The notes beneath the pieces were generated by a model. It was not told where the DNA came from, did no database searches, and saw nothing but the letters and a program-made list of their open reading frames with translations. The translations under genes were made by a program, and so were the position numbers. From Gammaproteobacteria bacterium (GTDB taxonomy: Bacteria; Pseudomonadota; Gammaproteobacteria; SZUA-21), in the NCBI GenBank assembly GCA_027021095.1, contig JALUUZ010000051.1, positions 1 through 17,919 of the forward strand: a DNA stretch of 17,919 nucleotides, given 5' to 3'. Below, one piece after another: positions 1 through 5,910 of the stretch; positions within the stretch are counted from its first letter, which is position 1; the number at the start of each line of letters is the position of its first letter.

Positions 1-66
1 GCGTATAGAATAATTTTTTCGGTCGCGCTTAGCGGCTTTCGTTTTGTTCAGGAGGTTTGAACAACT

Positions 67-252
67 ATGTCTTTACATTGGTTACAGCACGGCAGACTTG
101 AACGGCCCCGTCATGCAGTAGGCGGCGGGCTGGTGTCTCTGTGTGCGCGCATAAGTGTGCTGACCAGTGAAAACAGTTTGTCGAAGTATTCGGTATCGAG
201 GTGGGGCAGGCAGGATTATTCAGCAGACCGCATCTTTAAACCAGACGGGTAA
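67..252 (+). CDS. Doubtful small ORF, 61 codons, no recognised family
   Basis: A good Shine-Dalgarno sequence (CAGGAGGT, 49-56) lies 10 nt before this ATG, and a strong terminator downstream (331-367) shows that some transcript probably ends here. The predicted peptide is basic, lacks a signal peptide or membrane segment, and matches no family I know. Its composition does not look convincingly protein-like. Other frames of the same stretch hold short protein-like pieces (for example frame starting at 174, reading FVEVFGIEVGQAGLFSRPHL before a stop), so the region could also be a decayed gene or simply intergenic. The only positive evidence is the ribosome binding site. Confidence 0.15.
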   Translation: MSLHWLQHGRLERPRHAVGGGLVSLCARISVLTSENSLSKYSVSRWGRQDYSADRIFKPDG

Positions 253-263
253 CTCCGGGCTTT

Positions 264-288
264 GCCTGGAGGTGTTAACCTGCCAGGC
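264..288. other. Strong hairpin without a T tract
   Basis: GCCTGG-AGGT pairs with ACCT-CCAGGC around a GTTA loop, giving a 10 bp stem with a single bulged G. No T run follows, so it is not a canonical intrinsic terminator. It lies 43 bp before the real terminator and could be a 3' end structure of the upstream transcript. Confidence 0.4.
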
Positions 289-297
289 GACAGTCAC

Positions 298-326
298 AAT
301 ACGGATTGTATCAATACGGATTGTAT
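298..326. repeat. Two tandem copies of a 14 bp repeat
   Basis: AATACGGATTGTAT occurs at 298-311 and again at 313-326, separated by one C, giving a 15 bp period. It sits just before the terminator at 331-367. It may be a local slippage duplication or a paired protein-binding site on one face of the helix (about 1.5 turns apart). Function unknown. Confidence 0.6.
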
Positions 327-330
327 AAGG

Positions 331-367
331 AACCCTGGCAGATCGGAAGAACTGCCAGGGTTTTTTT
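331..367 (+). terminator. Rho-independent terminator
   Basis: AACCCTGGCAG (331-341) pairs perfectly with CTGCCAGGGTT (352-362) around a 10 nt loop, and the stem runs into a seven-T tract (361-367). The T tract is on the plus strand only, so it ends a plus-strand transcript coming from upstream. It stops 34 bp before the HNH start codon, so that gene needs a promoter that I cannot identify, or depends on readthrough. Confidence 0.85.
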
Positions 368-400
368 ATGCGGTGGTTCAATGTTGGCCAGGAGAGAGTC

Positions 401-982
401 ATGCAACACGTTGACATGCAAAGGATCAAGGTACTTAAGCTGGATGTTTCCGGACAGCCGTTGCAGTGGCTGAGCTGGCAGGAAGCCGTGGTGCTGTACT
501 GCCAGAACAAGATCGCCTGGGATACTGGAGGAGAAAAAGTCGTGATCAGGGGTGGAATCAATCGCCGTTCGGGACGGCGTTCAAGTGTCGCGGTCAGCAG
601 CATCATCGCGGTAAAAGGCCGTTTGCACCATGCTGCCAGCCACAGGGCGCCGCCATTGAGCAACCGGGAGCTGTTTCACCGTGACCAGCACCTGTGTCTC
701 TACTGCGGCCAGGAATACAAGCCGCACGAGCTGACACGGGATCACGTGGTGCCCTTGTCACAGCAGGGTCCGGATACCTGGACCAATGTCGTGACCGCCT
801 GCAAATTCTGTAATCAGAAAAAAGGCGGGCGCAGGCCGGAGCAGGCCGGGATGAGATTGCTGGCGGTGCCGTTTGTACCCAGTCATGCAGAATACTTGAT
901 TCTGTCGAATAGAAAAATTCTGGCAGACCAGATGGATTTTCTGCATCGTCACGTACCAAAGGACCGCCGCAGAATCTGCTGA
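401..982 (+). CDS. HNH endonuclease family protein
   Basis: A 193-aa protein with a C-terminal HNH nuclease domain at about residues 90-150. The zinc-binding knuckles are C99-x2-C102 and C134-x2-C137. The catalytic D114-H115 is followed by N129 and N138 in the usual H-N-N order. The N-terminal ~85 residues include a basic stretch (NRRSGRR, residues 54-60). HNH enzymes of this kind cleave or nick DNA with one metal ion; the target cannot be inferred. Start choice: ATG at 401 has a strong AGGAGAG 5 nt upstream. An in-frame ATG at 368 would begin directly on the terminator T tract and has no ribosome site. Small stand-alone HNH proteins of this size are common in gammaproteobacteria outside mobile elements. 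The neighbouring XRE regulator is on the same strand, 72 bp downstream, but I see no cognate methylase or toxin. Confidence 0.85.
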   Translation: MQHVDMQRIKVLKLDVSGQPLQWLSWQEAVVLYCQNKIAWDTGGEKVVIRGGINRRSGRRSSVAVSSIIAVKGRLHHAASHRAPPLSNRELFHRDQHLCLYCGQEYKPHELTRDHVVPLSQQGPDTWTNVVTACKFCNQKKGGRRPEQAGMRLLAVPFVPSHAEYLILSNRKILADQMDFLHRHVPKDRRRIC

Positions 983-1019
983 TCCAGGCACGCCGCAGGG
1001 ACGCGGCACTCATAAAAAA

Positions 1020-1038
1020 GCATACGGTAAGCTTATGC
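1020..1038. promoter_or_regulatory. Short inverted repeat upstream of the XRE gene, possible operator
   Basis: GCATA (1020-1024) and TATGC (1034-1038) form an inverted repeat with centres about 14 bp apart. It directly abuts the AGGAGGT ribosome site (1039-1045) of the XRE regulator. Many HipB-like regulators repress their own gene from such sites. Five-base arms are short, so chance is a real alternative. Confidence 0.25.
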
Positions 1039-1054
1039 AGGAGGTAAAAACAAA

Positions 1055-1321
1055 ATGCTGCAGTTGGACCAATACGAACAGGAACTGTTGAAAGTGCTTG
1101 GCGCACGTCTGCGCGCAGCACGCAAGGCACGCAGGCTGACCCAGACAGACTTCGGCCGTTACCTGGGAATCACACGCCAGACCTACAGTAAGATGGAACA
1201 TGGTGATCCGGGAATCGATGTCGGTTACTGGATCCGTGCCAGTGCCATGCTGGACTGCCTGGAACAATGGGCGAATGTGATCAGCCGTCAGGCAGCGACT
1301 GCACAGGACGTCGCTTGTTGA
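1055..1321 (+). CDS. XRE/HipB-like helix-turn-helix regulator
   Basis: An 88-aa protein that is almost entirely one XRE-type helix-turn-helix domain, at about residues 14-70. Helices around LRAARKARRLTQTDFGRYLG and ITRQTYSKMEHG give the classic layout. The GDPG at 50-53 followed by a hydrophobic helix is typical of the HipB-like antitoxin and regulator group. The expected role is DNA binding as a dimer, often with autorepression. The start is well defined: CAGGAGGT lies 9 nt before the ATG. HipB antitoxins normally precede a hipA kinase toxin gene. No such gene follows here: the next 176 bp hold only a hairpin before the tRNA. It is therefore either an orphan antitoxin remnant or a stand-alone regulator. 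HTH assignment is firm; target and partner are unknown. Confidence 0.85.
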   Translation: MLQLDQYEQELLKVLGARLRAARKARRLTQTDFGRYLGITRQTYSKMEHGDPGIDVGYWIRASAMLDCLEQWANVISRQAATAQDVAC

Positions 1322-1347
1322 GGAACCCCGGCGTGTTCGTGAAAGAA

Positions 1348-1381
1348 TTGCCGGTTGGCCAGGATCATGGCCAGCTGGCAA
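1348..1381. other. 14 bp hairpin downstream of the XRE gene
   Basis: TTGCCGGTTGGCCA (1348-1361) pairs with TGGCCAGCTGGCAA (1368-1381) around a GGATCA loop. There are 12 Watson-Crick pairs and two G-T wobbles, so pairing is better as RNA than as a protein-binding palindrome. No T tract follows. It could stabilise the 3' end of the XRE mRNA or be part of a small RNA. Confidence 0.5.
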
Positions 1382-1497
1382 CCATGGAGTATGCAGCCCT
1401 CCGGACTGCGGTGCTGGTTCTGTATGCCAGCCCAGTGCATCAAGGTTGCAAGATCACTTTGATGTATGCTGACCGGGGTTGAGACATATTCCGAGTT

Positions 1498-1571
1498 CGA
1501 CCTATAGCTCAACTGGTTAGAGCATTGCGCTGATAACGCAAGGGTTGCGGGTTCGACTCCCGCTAGGTACA
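1498..1571 (+). tRNA. tRNA-Ile (anticodon GAT), acceptor tip mispaired, possible pseudogene
   Basis: A full cloverleaf can be drawn. The D stem is GCTC (1507-1510) with GAGC (1520-1523). The anticodon stem is TTGCG (1525-1529) with CGCAA (1537-1541) around loop CTGATAA, anticodon GAT at 1532-1534. The T stem is GCGGG with CCCGC around TTCGACT. All three arms pair perfectly. The acceptor stem pairs only at its inner five positions (ACCTA with TAGGT). The outer two pairs (C-C and G-A) do not form, and the 3' end reads ACAGG with no encoded CCA. Gammaproteobacterial tRNA genes normally encode CCA, and tRNA-Ile(GAT) normally sits in rRNA operons; no rRNA is here. It is either a decaying extra copy or a tRNA whose end was altered by a past recombination event. 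Confidence 0.65.
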
Positions 1572-1933
1572 GGTGTTGGTAATACACCTTCCTTGTTATC
1601 AAGGGAAACTGTCAGCCAGGTTTTCCAGCAGCAGGGTCAGGCGGCTGCCTGTCCCGGGTTGCAGCAAAGGCTGGGCCTTGAGTGTACGAGGGTAGGCCCG
1701 GCAGCAGGCCTGTCACTGCATCTGCCTGTCGTTTTCTGTCGCATCCTTCGGGGTCGGCTGACAGTGAACAGACCGGCAGCCTGTAAACAGGCCTGTTGCC
1801 GGTTCTCGTGGTCGTGGGGCAAGATGGACTTGTCTGTCGGTGCCGCCGGGAACGGGATTCGTCCAATCGTACAACCGCCCGAATTTGCGGAAAACCTGTG
1901 CGCTATAGAAGAGTGAATGGAAGGGAGAGAAAA
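1572..1933. other. Gene-free stretch, unusually rich in inverted repeats
   Basis: No convincing gene lies between the tRNA and the SPFH start. The stretch is GC-rich and self-complementary. It contains a hairpin just after the tRNA (AGGTGT with ACACCT, 1571-1589), CCTTG-TTAT-CAAGG (1592-1605), a UUCG-capped stem (ATCC-TTCG-GGGT, 1743-1754), and ACCGGCA with TGCCGGT (1772-1803) enclosing CCTGT with ACAGG. It could be a structured 5' leader of the SPFH gene, an independent small RNA, or a decayed palindromic element. A TATAGA at 1904-1909 resembles a -10 box but has no well-spaced -35. Confidence 0.4.
1698..1802. repeat. 16 bp inverted repeat with 73 bp spacer
   Basis: CCGGCAGCAGGCCTGT (1698-1713) is matched by its reverse complement at 1787-1802 with one difference that becomes a G-U pair in RNA. 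CACTG (1714-1718) and CAGTG (1762-1766) extend the symmetry inward. The right arm can instead fold locally with 1772-1786, so two mutually exclusive folds are possible. Confidence 0.65.
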
Positions 1934-3091
1934 ATGTTTGGTTTATTGAAAAAAATACGAGTCGCTGACACGCAGAAAGTGTTGTTGTTCAGGGACGGCA
2001 GTTTTGAACGTGTGCTGGAGCCAGGCCGTCATATCCTGTCTGGGTTGGGTACGGTGCTGCAGTGGTACGACGTGACGATGCCGGAGCTGACCCACGCGCA
2101 CCTGAAGTTTCTGTTTACAAAGTACGGCAGCAAGCTGGAGCCGCACGCGGTCAGCGTCGACACGGCGGACTCGGAAGCCGCCCTGGTGTATGTCGACGGC
2201 CATCTGTATGACATCGTCGCACCGGGACAATTCCGGGCCTACTGGCGTTCGCCGCAGCGCGTGCATATCGAAAAATTCGCGATCAGCGACCAGTACCAGG
2301 TGCCTGTGCACCTGGCCAAAGTGATGTGCTACGCGGAAGCCGCACCGCTTAAAACCAGTGTCGGGCGGTTCGTCAAGGCTGTTGAGGTCGCCGACCATGA
2401 GACTGCGTTGCTGTATGTCGACGGCGATATCAAGGAAGTGCTGGAGAAAGGCCTGCACCTGTTCTGGGTCTTTAACCGTAAGATCGACGTGCTGCTGGTC
2501 GACAAGCGCCTGCAGAAGCTTGAAATCAGCGGGCAGGAGATCCTGACCAAGGACAAGGTCAGCCTGCGCTTGAACCTGGTGGCCAGCTACCAGGTCGTGG
2601 ATCTGCGCAAGATCGCCGGGTCGCTGGCAAATTACAAGGAACATCTGTACCTTGCCCTGCAACTGGCATTGCGTGATGTGATCGGTACCCGTGAGCTTGA
2701 TGACTTGTTGGCAAACAAGGGCAGGCTCAACGCCCAGATCCACGAGGATGTGGCTGCCGGAATGAGCCAGTACGGCATCATGCTGAAGAGTGTCGGGATC
2801 AGGGATATCATCCTGCCTGGTGAGATGAAGGATATTCTGAACCAGGTCGTGGCTGCCGACAAGGCGGCACAGGCCAACTTGATCAAGCGCAGGGAAGAAA
2901 CAGCGGCAACCAGGTCATTGATGAACACCGCGAAAATGATGGAAAACAATCCGACATTGTTGCGTTTGAAGGAACTGGAAGCGCTGGAAAGGATCACCGA
3001 AAAGATCGGTTCTATCACCGTCTATGGTGGTCTCGATGGTGTGCTGAACCAGTTGGCTGCGATCGGCAGGGAGGTGGCTGACAACGGCTGA
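1934..3091 (+). CDS. Slipin / SPFH (band 7) family protein with triplicated N-terminal motif
   Basis: A 385-aa protein. Residues ~150-310 match the slipin core: beta-hairpin entry (ADHETALLYVDG), T-K-D-x-V-S-L-R-L-N (205-214), and the A-L-R-D-V-I-G-T-R-E-L-D-D-L-L segment (245-259), as in stomatin-like proteins. SPFH proteins oligomerise on membranes and often affect protease activity or membrane organisation. No transmembrane segment or signal peptide is visible, unlike typical slipins. The entry motif occurs three times, around D21-G22, D88-G89 and D163-G164. A charged, Ala-rich helix (about 300-330) follows the core, as in SPFH oligomerisation regions. Start: ATG 1934 has AAGGGAGAG 4 nt upstream. 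In-frame codons back to 1796 lack a ribosome site and read as low-quality sequence. It appears monocistronic, ending at the terminator 3100-3130. Confidence 0.85.
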   Translation: MFGLLKKIRVADTQKVLLFRDGSFERVLEPGRHILSGLGTVLQWYDVTMPELTHAHLKFLFTKYGSKLEPHAVSVDTADSEAALVYVDGHLYDIVAPGQFRAYWRSPQRVHIEKFAISDQYQVPVHLAKVMCYAEAAPLKTSVGRFVKAVEVADHETALLYVDGDIKEVLEKGLHLFWVFNRKIDVLLVDKRLQKLEISGQEILTKDKVSLRLNLVASYQVVDLRKIAGSLANYKEHLYLALQLALRDVIGTRELDDLLANKGRLNAQIHEDVAAGMSQYGIMLKSVGIRDIILPGEMKDILNQVVAADKAAQANLIKRREETAATRSLMNTAKMMENNPTLLRLKELEALERITEKIGSITVYGGLDGVLNQLAAIGREVADNG

Positions 3092-3099
3092 GCTGAACC

Positions 3100-3130
3100 G
3101 AGGCAGGGCTTCTCCCTGCCTCTTGATTTT
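3100..3130 (+). terminator. Rho-independent terminator after the SPFH gene
   Basis: GAGGCAGGG (3100-3108) pairs perfectly with CCCTGCCTC (3114-3122) around CTTCT and is followed by TTGATTTT. The 9 bp GC-rich stem 8 bp after the SPFH stop codon makes this a confident terminator that separates it from the signalling cluster. Confidence 0.8.
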
Positions 3131-3163
3131 CCCCACAATCCTTCCCCGTTTTCAACCCATGGC

Positions 3164-3179
3164 TGGCTTAATATTTGCT
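3164..3179 (+). promoter_or_regulatory. Sigma-54-like promoter for the STAS/CheA-like gene
   Basis: TGGCTTAATATTTGCT carries the invariant GG (3165-3166) and GC (3177-3178) with exactly 10 nt between them, plus the full TGGC and TTGCT halves of the sigma-54 consensus (TGGCAC-N5-TTGCW). Predicted transcription would start near 3190, leaving a leader of about 73 nt. I did not look for an activator site far upstream. Chance matches to this pattern occur, so this is a candidate only. Confidence 0.4.
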
Positions 3180-3262
3180 GGGTGTACAGGTACCCGTCAG
3201 GTTCCTAACTGACTTTTCAACAGGGTATTGTGTTAACCAGATAAAGATAAAGTGAATTCCAG

Positions 3263-5308
3263 ATGAAGCTGCCCGACAATAATGCAAGCACCGCGATCAC
3301 CGTTCTGAAAGGCGAGTTTGATCTGTATCGCTGCCAGGAACTCTATGAGAATATCGCCGCCTGTTTCGAGGCCCGGACTGCGTTACGAATCGATATGTCG
3401 CGGGTTACCAGGATCGACCTGGCCTGTATTCAGGTGCTGCTCGCCGCACGCTGCGAGTGTGTGCGCTCCGGGCTTGGTTTCTCGCTGTTGAATCCCACCC
3501 GGGAATATCAGCATTTCCTGCGGCTCTGCGGGCTTGAGCAGGCATTGCTGCACTATGATCCGAATGGCTGTCTTCCACCGCCACTGGAGATTCCGGCATC
3601 GACCACCTTGTTACGCTTCCAGCTGCCGGAACGGCAACAGCAGTGGCATGTGTCCGTACGCTTCAGCCGCCATGTCTACCGCGACGGCGGTGATATTCCT
3701 GCGTGCCTGCAGCAGTTGAAGACCTCGGGAACCCTGCTTGCGGTACGCCCGGTCTTGTCCGCGATGCCGGTTTTTTCGTCGTTGACCGCCGATCAATGTT
3801 ACCTGGGCTTCGAGATCGCATGTGACAGCGATGCAAGCCGGGTGCTGATCGAAAATATCTTTGAGCCTGTGTCAGAGGATACGGACCTGATCATTCTGTC
3901 ACCGGATTCGTCGGTCAGGGAGTACGCGATACTGCTGCAGCAGAGGGGGCGGGACTCCCTTGCAGTCAAACAGTTTTGGGCGCAAACAGGCCTGTTGAAC
4001 AGCAGGCAGATTAGTGCCGTGGACGAGCTTTGTAACAGCCAGTCGTTTAACGTACTGGAAGCAGGCGATGAGTTTGCTGAAGTCGCTGCGGTTGATCTGG
4101 ATAGTGGCGACGAGTGTTTCGTCGAGGTTGGCAGACACGAGTCTGCGCTGGACCTGCTGGGTGAGATGATGATCGCCTGTTCGACGAGTAAGCTGTTGGC
4201 GGGCAGGTTGGGTGAGAAAAAGCTGTTGGAGAATGTGACACTGATCGACCGGCTGGCCAGCCAGCTGCAGGAATCGATACAAGCCTTACAGACATCCAGT
4301 GTCCGTGACTTGTTTAACTACCTGGCAAGGAAAGGGATGGAAGCGGGTCGTGAACTGGGTGTCGAAACCAGTTTCCTGCTGCACAGTAACAGCCTTGCCG
4401 TGAATGGTATGGTATTGAATGAAGTAGTTGAGCTGTTGCAGGCGGCGATCCGGTTTTTGATCGAGTACAGTCACCCCGTACCGGTCTCTGTTCCCCGTGG
4501 CCCTGGTCCTGCCGGGATACGAAGACCTGTCTGCAGGATAAGGTTGCAGGCGCACGCCGATGGGGAGTATGTCGTACTGGGTTTGCAGCTGGTGCAACAG
4601 GCTGTAGACATAGAGGTACTGAAAGAGGACAGCCGCCGTGCAGGGCAGCTCGACAGCAGTGTCGAGATGATGATAGCCGAGCTCGGGCACTTGGTGCTTG
4701 AGTCCATGTTCGAGGGCGCGCGGGATGGTGGTCACGGGCAGCGAATCGCTGTCAGTGACAGGCTGGCGGCAATCGGTGGTTCAGTGGAGTTCATGTCCTT
4801 ACCCGGACAGGGTGACAGGTTCGTGGTGCGCTTGCCTGTTTCTGCATCGGTAATCGATGGCCTGTTGATTGGCGTGGGAGAAAACCGTTACGTGATTCCA
4901 AAGCGACACGTGCTGGAGACCGTGGACAGGATGTCGGATGACAACCAGGCTCATTTCTATCATAACACCGTCCGCCGGCATGGTGAAACGCTGCCTTTGA
5001 TCAGGCTGCGCGAGGTGCTGAAGGTGCAGGCTGAGCCTGCAGCGGCTGAGTGTATGGTCGTAGTTGAGTGTGGCCGGCACCGGGTCGGGCTGGTCGGGGA
5101 CTTTCTGGACGGCGAATTCCAGACTGCCAGCCGTCCTTTAGGCAGGGTGTTGAGCCAGTTGAAGAGTATTCGCGGGGCGACCTTGATGCCGGATGGAAAG
5201 GTTGCGATGGTGCTGGATATCGTCGGGCTGATTCAGGACATGGTGTCTGGACAAGAACCGGTGATACAAAATCATCCGGTGCTGCATGTGGGGAAATGTG
5301 TGCACTGA
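3263..5308 (+). CDS. STAS-domain CheA-like protein, probable pseudokinase
   Basis: A 681-aa protein built like CheA but lacking its chemistry. Residues 1-100 form a STAS domain; the usual phospho-Ser position of the SpoIIAA loop is Ala54 (IDLACIQVLL). Residues ~115-205 resemble the regulatory domain that follows Hpt in many CheA proteins (DQCYLGFEI). Residues ~296-345 match the CheA dimerisation helices (DLLGEMMI, LQESIQALQ). Residues ~346-525 align with the HATPase domain, yet the N box (NAVDHG) reads RFLIEYS at 397-403 and the DDGxGI box reads LVQQAVDI at 443-450. Only a partial glycine-rich segment (489-492) survives. Residues ~528-660 are a CheW-like domain. No Hpt histidine motif exists. 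It should bind receptors and CheW without phosphorylating. The start is ATG 3263 with only a weak ribosome site. A CheW-like gene follows. Confidence 0.8.
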   Translation: MKLPDNNASTAITVLKGEFDLYRCQELYENIAACFEARTALRIDMSRVTRIDLACIQVLLAARCECVRSGLGFSLLNPTREYQHFLRLCGLEQALLHYDPNGCLPPPLEIPASTTLLRFQLPERQQQWHVSVRFSRHVYRDGGDIPACLQQLKTSGTLLAVRPVLSAMPVFSSLTADQCYLGFEIACDSDASRVLIENIFEPVSEDTDLIILSPDSSVREYAILLQQRGRDSLAVKQFWAQTGLLNSRQISAVDELCNSQSFNVLEAGDEFAEVAAVDLDSGDECFVEVGRHESALDLLGEMMIACSTSKLLAGRLGEKKLLENVTLIDRLASQLQESIQALQTSSVRDLFNYLARKGMEAGRELGVETSFLLHSNSLAVNGMVLNEVVELLQAAIRFLIEYSHPVPVSVPRGPGPAGIRRPVCRIRLQAHADGEYVVLGLQLVQQAVDIEVLKEDSRRAGQLDSSVEMMIAELGHLVLESMFEGARDGGHGQRIAVSDRLAAIGGSVEFMSLPGQGDRFVVRLPVSASVIDGLLIGVGENRYVIPKRHVLETVDRMSDDNQAHFYHNTVRRHGETLPLIRLREVLKVQAEPAAAECMVVVECGRHRVGLVGDFLDGEFQTASRPLGRVLSQLKSIRGATLMPDGKVAMVLDIVGLIQDMVSGQEPVIQNHPVLHVGKCVH

Positions 5309-5343
5309 CCCTGCATTGTTCGACAACGAAGGGAAGATGGGGA

Positions 5344-5880
5344 ATGAGAGCCAAGCCGGGCAGGAGCGATATGATCGCGGATGAGATGCCGGAACTCGAC
5401 AGCGAGTATCTGCCGGGACTCTGCGGCAGGTACCTGGTGGCCACCGTGTCTGGAGAGAAATTTGCGCTGGACAGCGAATCCGTCAGTGAAATCATCGAAT
5501 GCGTCAATATGACCGAACTGCCGATGGCGGGGCCTGTCGTTCGCGGCGTTGTCAGTGTGCGTTCAGAACTGGCCTTGGTGATCGATCTTGCAGCCAGGTT
5601 GGGGCGTGGGCGAAGCGGCAGTGCTGGTGAACAGGCCAGGATTATCCTGCTCGATGCACAGCAAACCGGCGAGTGGCCGCTGCTGGGCCTGTTCGTGGAA
5701 TCGGTCGATTCGGTGTTGCAACTCGACAGTGTGCTCAGTGCTCAGTGCAGCCGAGGGGACGTCAGGGAGGGCGACCCCTGTATCGCAGGGATCTCGGTGT
5801 CAGACTCTACGGTCGTCAACCTGTTGAACTTGTCCAAGGTGTTGGATAGTGCTGAGCTGACACAGTTGGTGGTCCGGTAG
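5344..5880 (+). CDS. CheW-like adaptor protein
   Basis: A 178-aa single-domain CheW protein. The domain spans about residues 27-175, with the hallmark VRGVVSVRSELALVIDL (67-83) corresponding to the conserved R-G-x-x-x-x-V-I-D-L strand pair, although the usual Arg-Gly is Arg73-Ser74. CheW proteins link chemoreceptors to CheA through their SH3-like folds. It lies 35 bp after the CheA-like gene on the same strand, so it is probably cotranscribed and its natural partner is that protein's own CheW domain. Start choice: ATG 5344 has AAGGGAAG upstream. An alternative ATG at 5371 has CAGGAG only 4 nt away. An ATG at 5296 would overlap the previous gene. The gene ends 30 bp from the converging cyclase gene, with no clear terminator between. 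Confidence 0.85.
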   Translation: MRAKPGRSDMIADEMPELDSEYLPGLCGRYLVATVSGEKFALDSESVSEIIECVNMTELPMAGPVVRGVVSVRSELALVIDLAARLGRGRSGSAGEQARIILLDAQQTGEWPLLGLFVESVDSVLQLDSVLSAQCSRGDVREGDPCIAGISVSDSTVVNLLNLSKVLDSAELTQLVVR

Positions 5881-5910
5881 GCTGGGCGCACCATTCTCAC
5901 CAAAGTACCC

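Noticed and set aside
603..1130. 175-codon minus-strand ORF
   Set aside because: It is opposite the HNH gene, whose zinc and catalytic motifs are clear; composition is that of a shadow.
1288..1602. Minus-strand ORF of 104 codons containing GVEPATLALSAQCSNQLSYR
   Set aside because: It is antisense to the tRNA. This peptide is the well-known artefact produced by translating the complement of tRNA genes.
1796..1933. N-terminal extension of the SPFH protein by 46 codons
   Set aside because: No ribosome site precedes 1796 and the extension is unlike the family, while ATG 1934 has a clear AAGGGAGAG.
1943..2743. 266-codon minus-strand ORF
   Set aside because: It lies wholly opposite the SPFH gene, is Gln/His-rich and has no family resemblance; a shadow frame.
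5068..5343. Upstream in-frame extension of the CheW-like protein
   Set aside because: It would overlap the end of the CheA-like gene by up to 240 bp and encodes no conserved sequence; the CheW domain begins well after ATG 5344.
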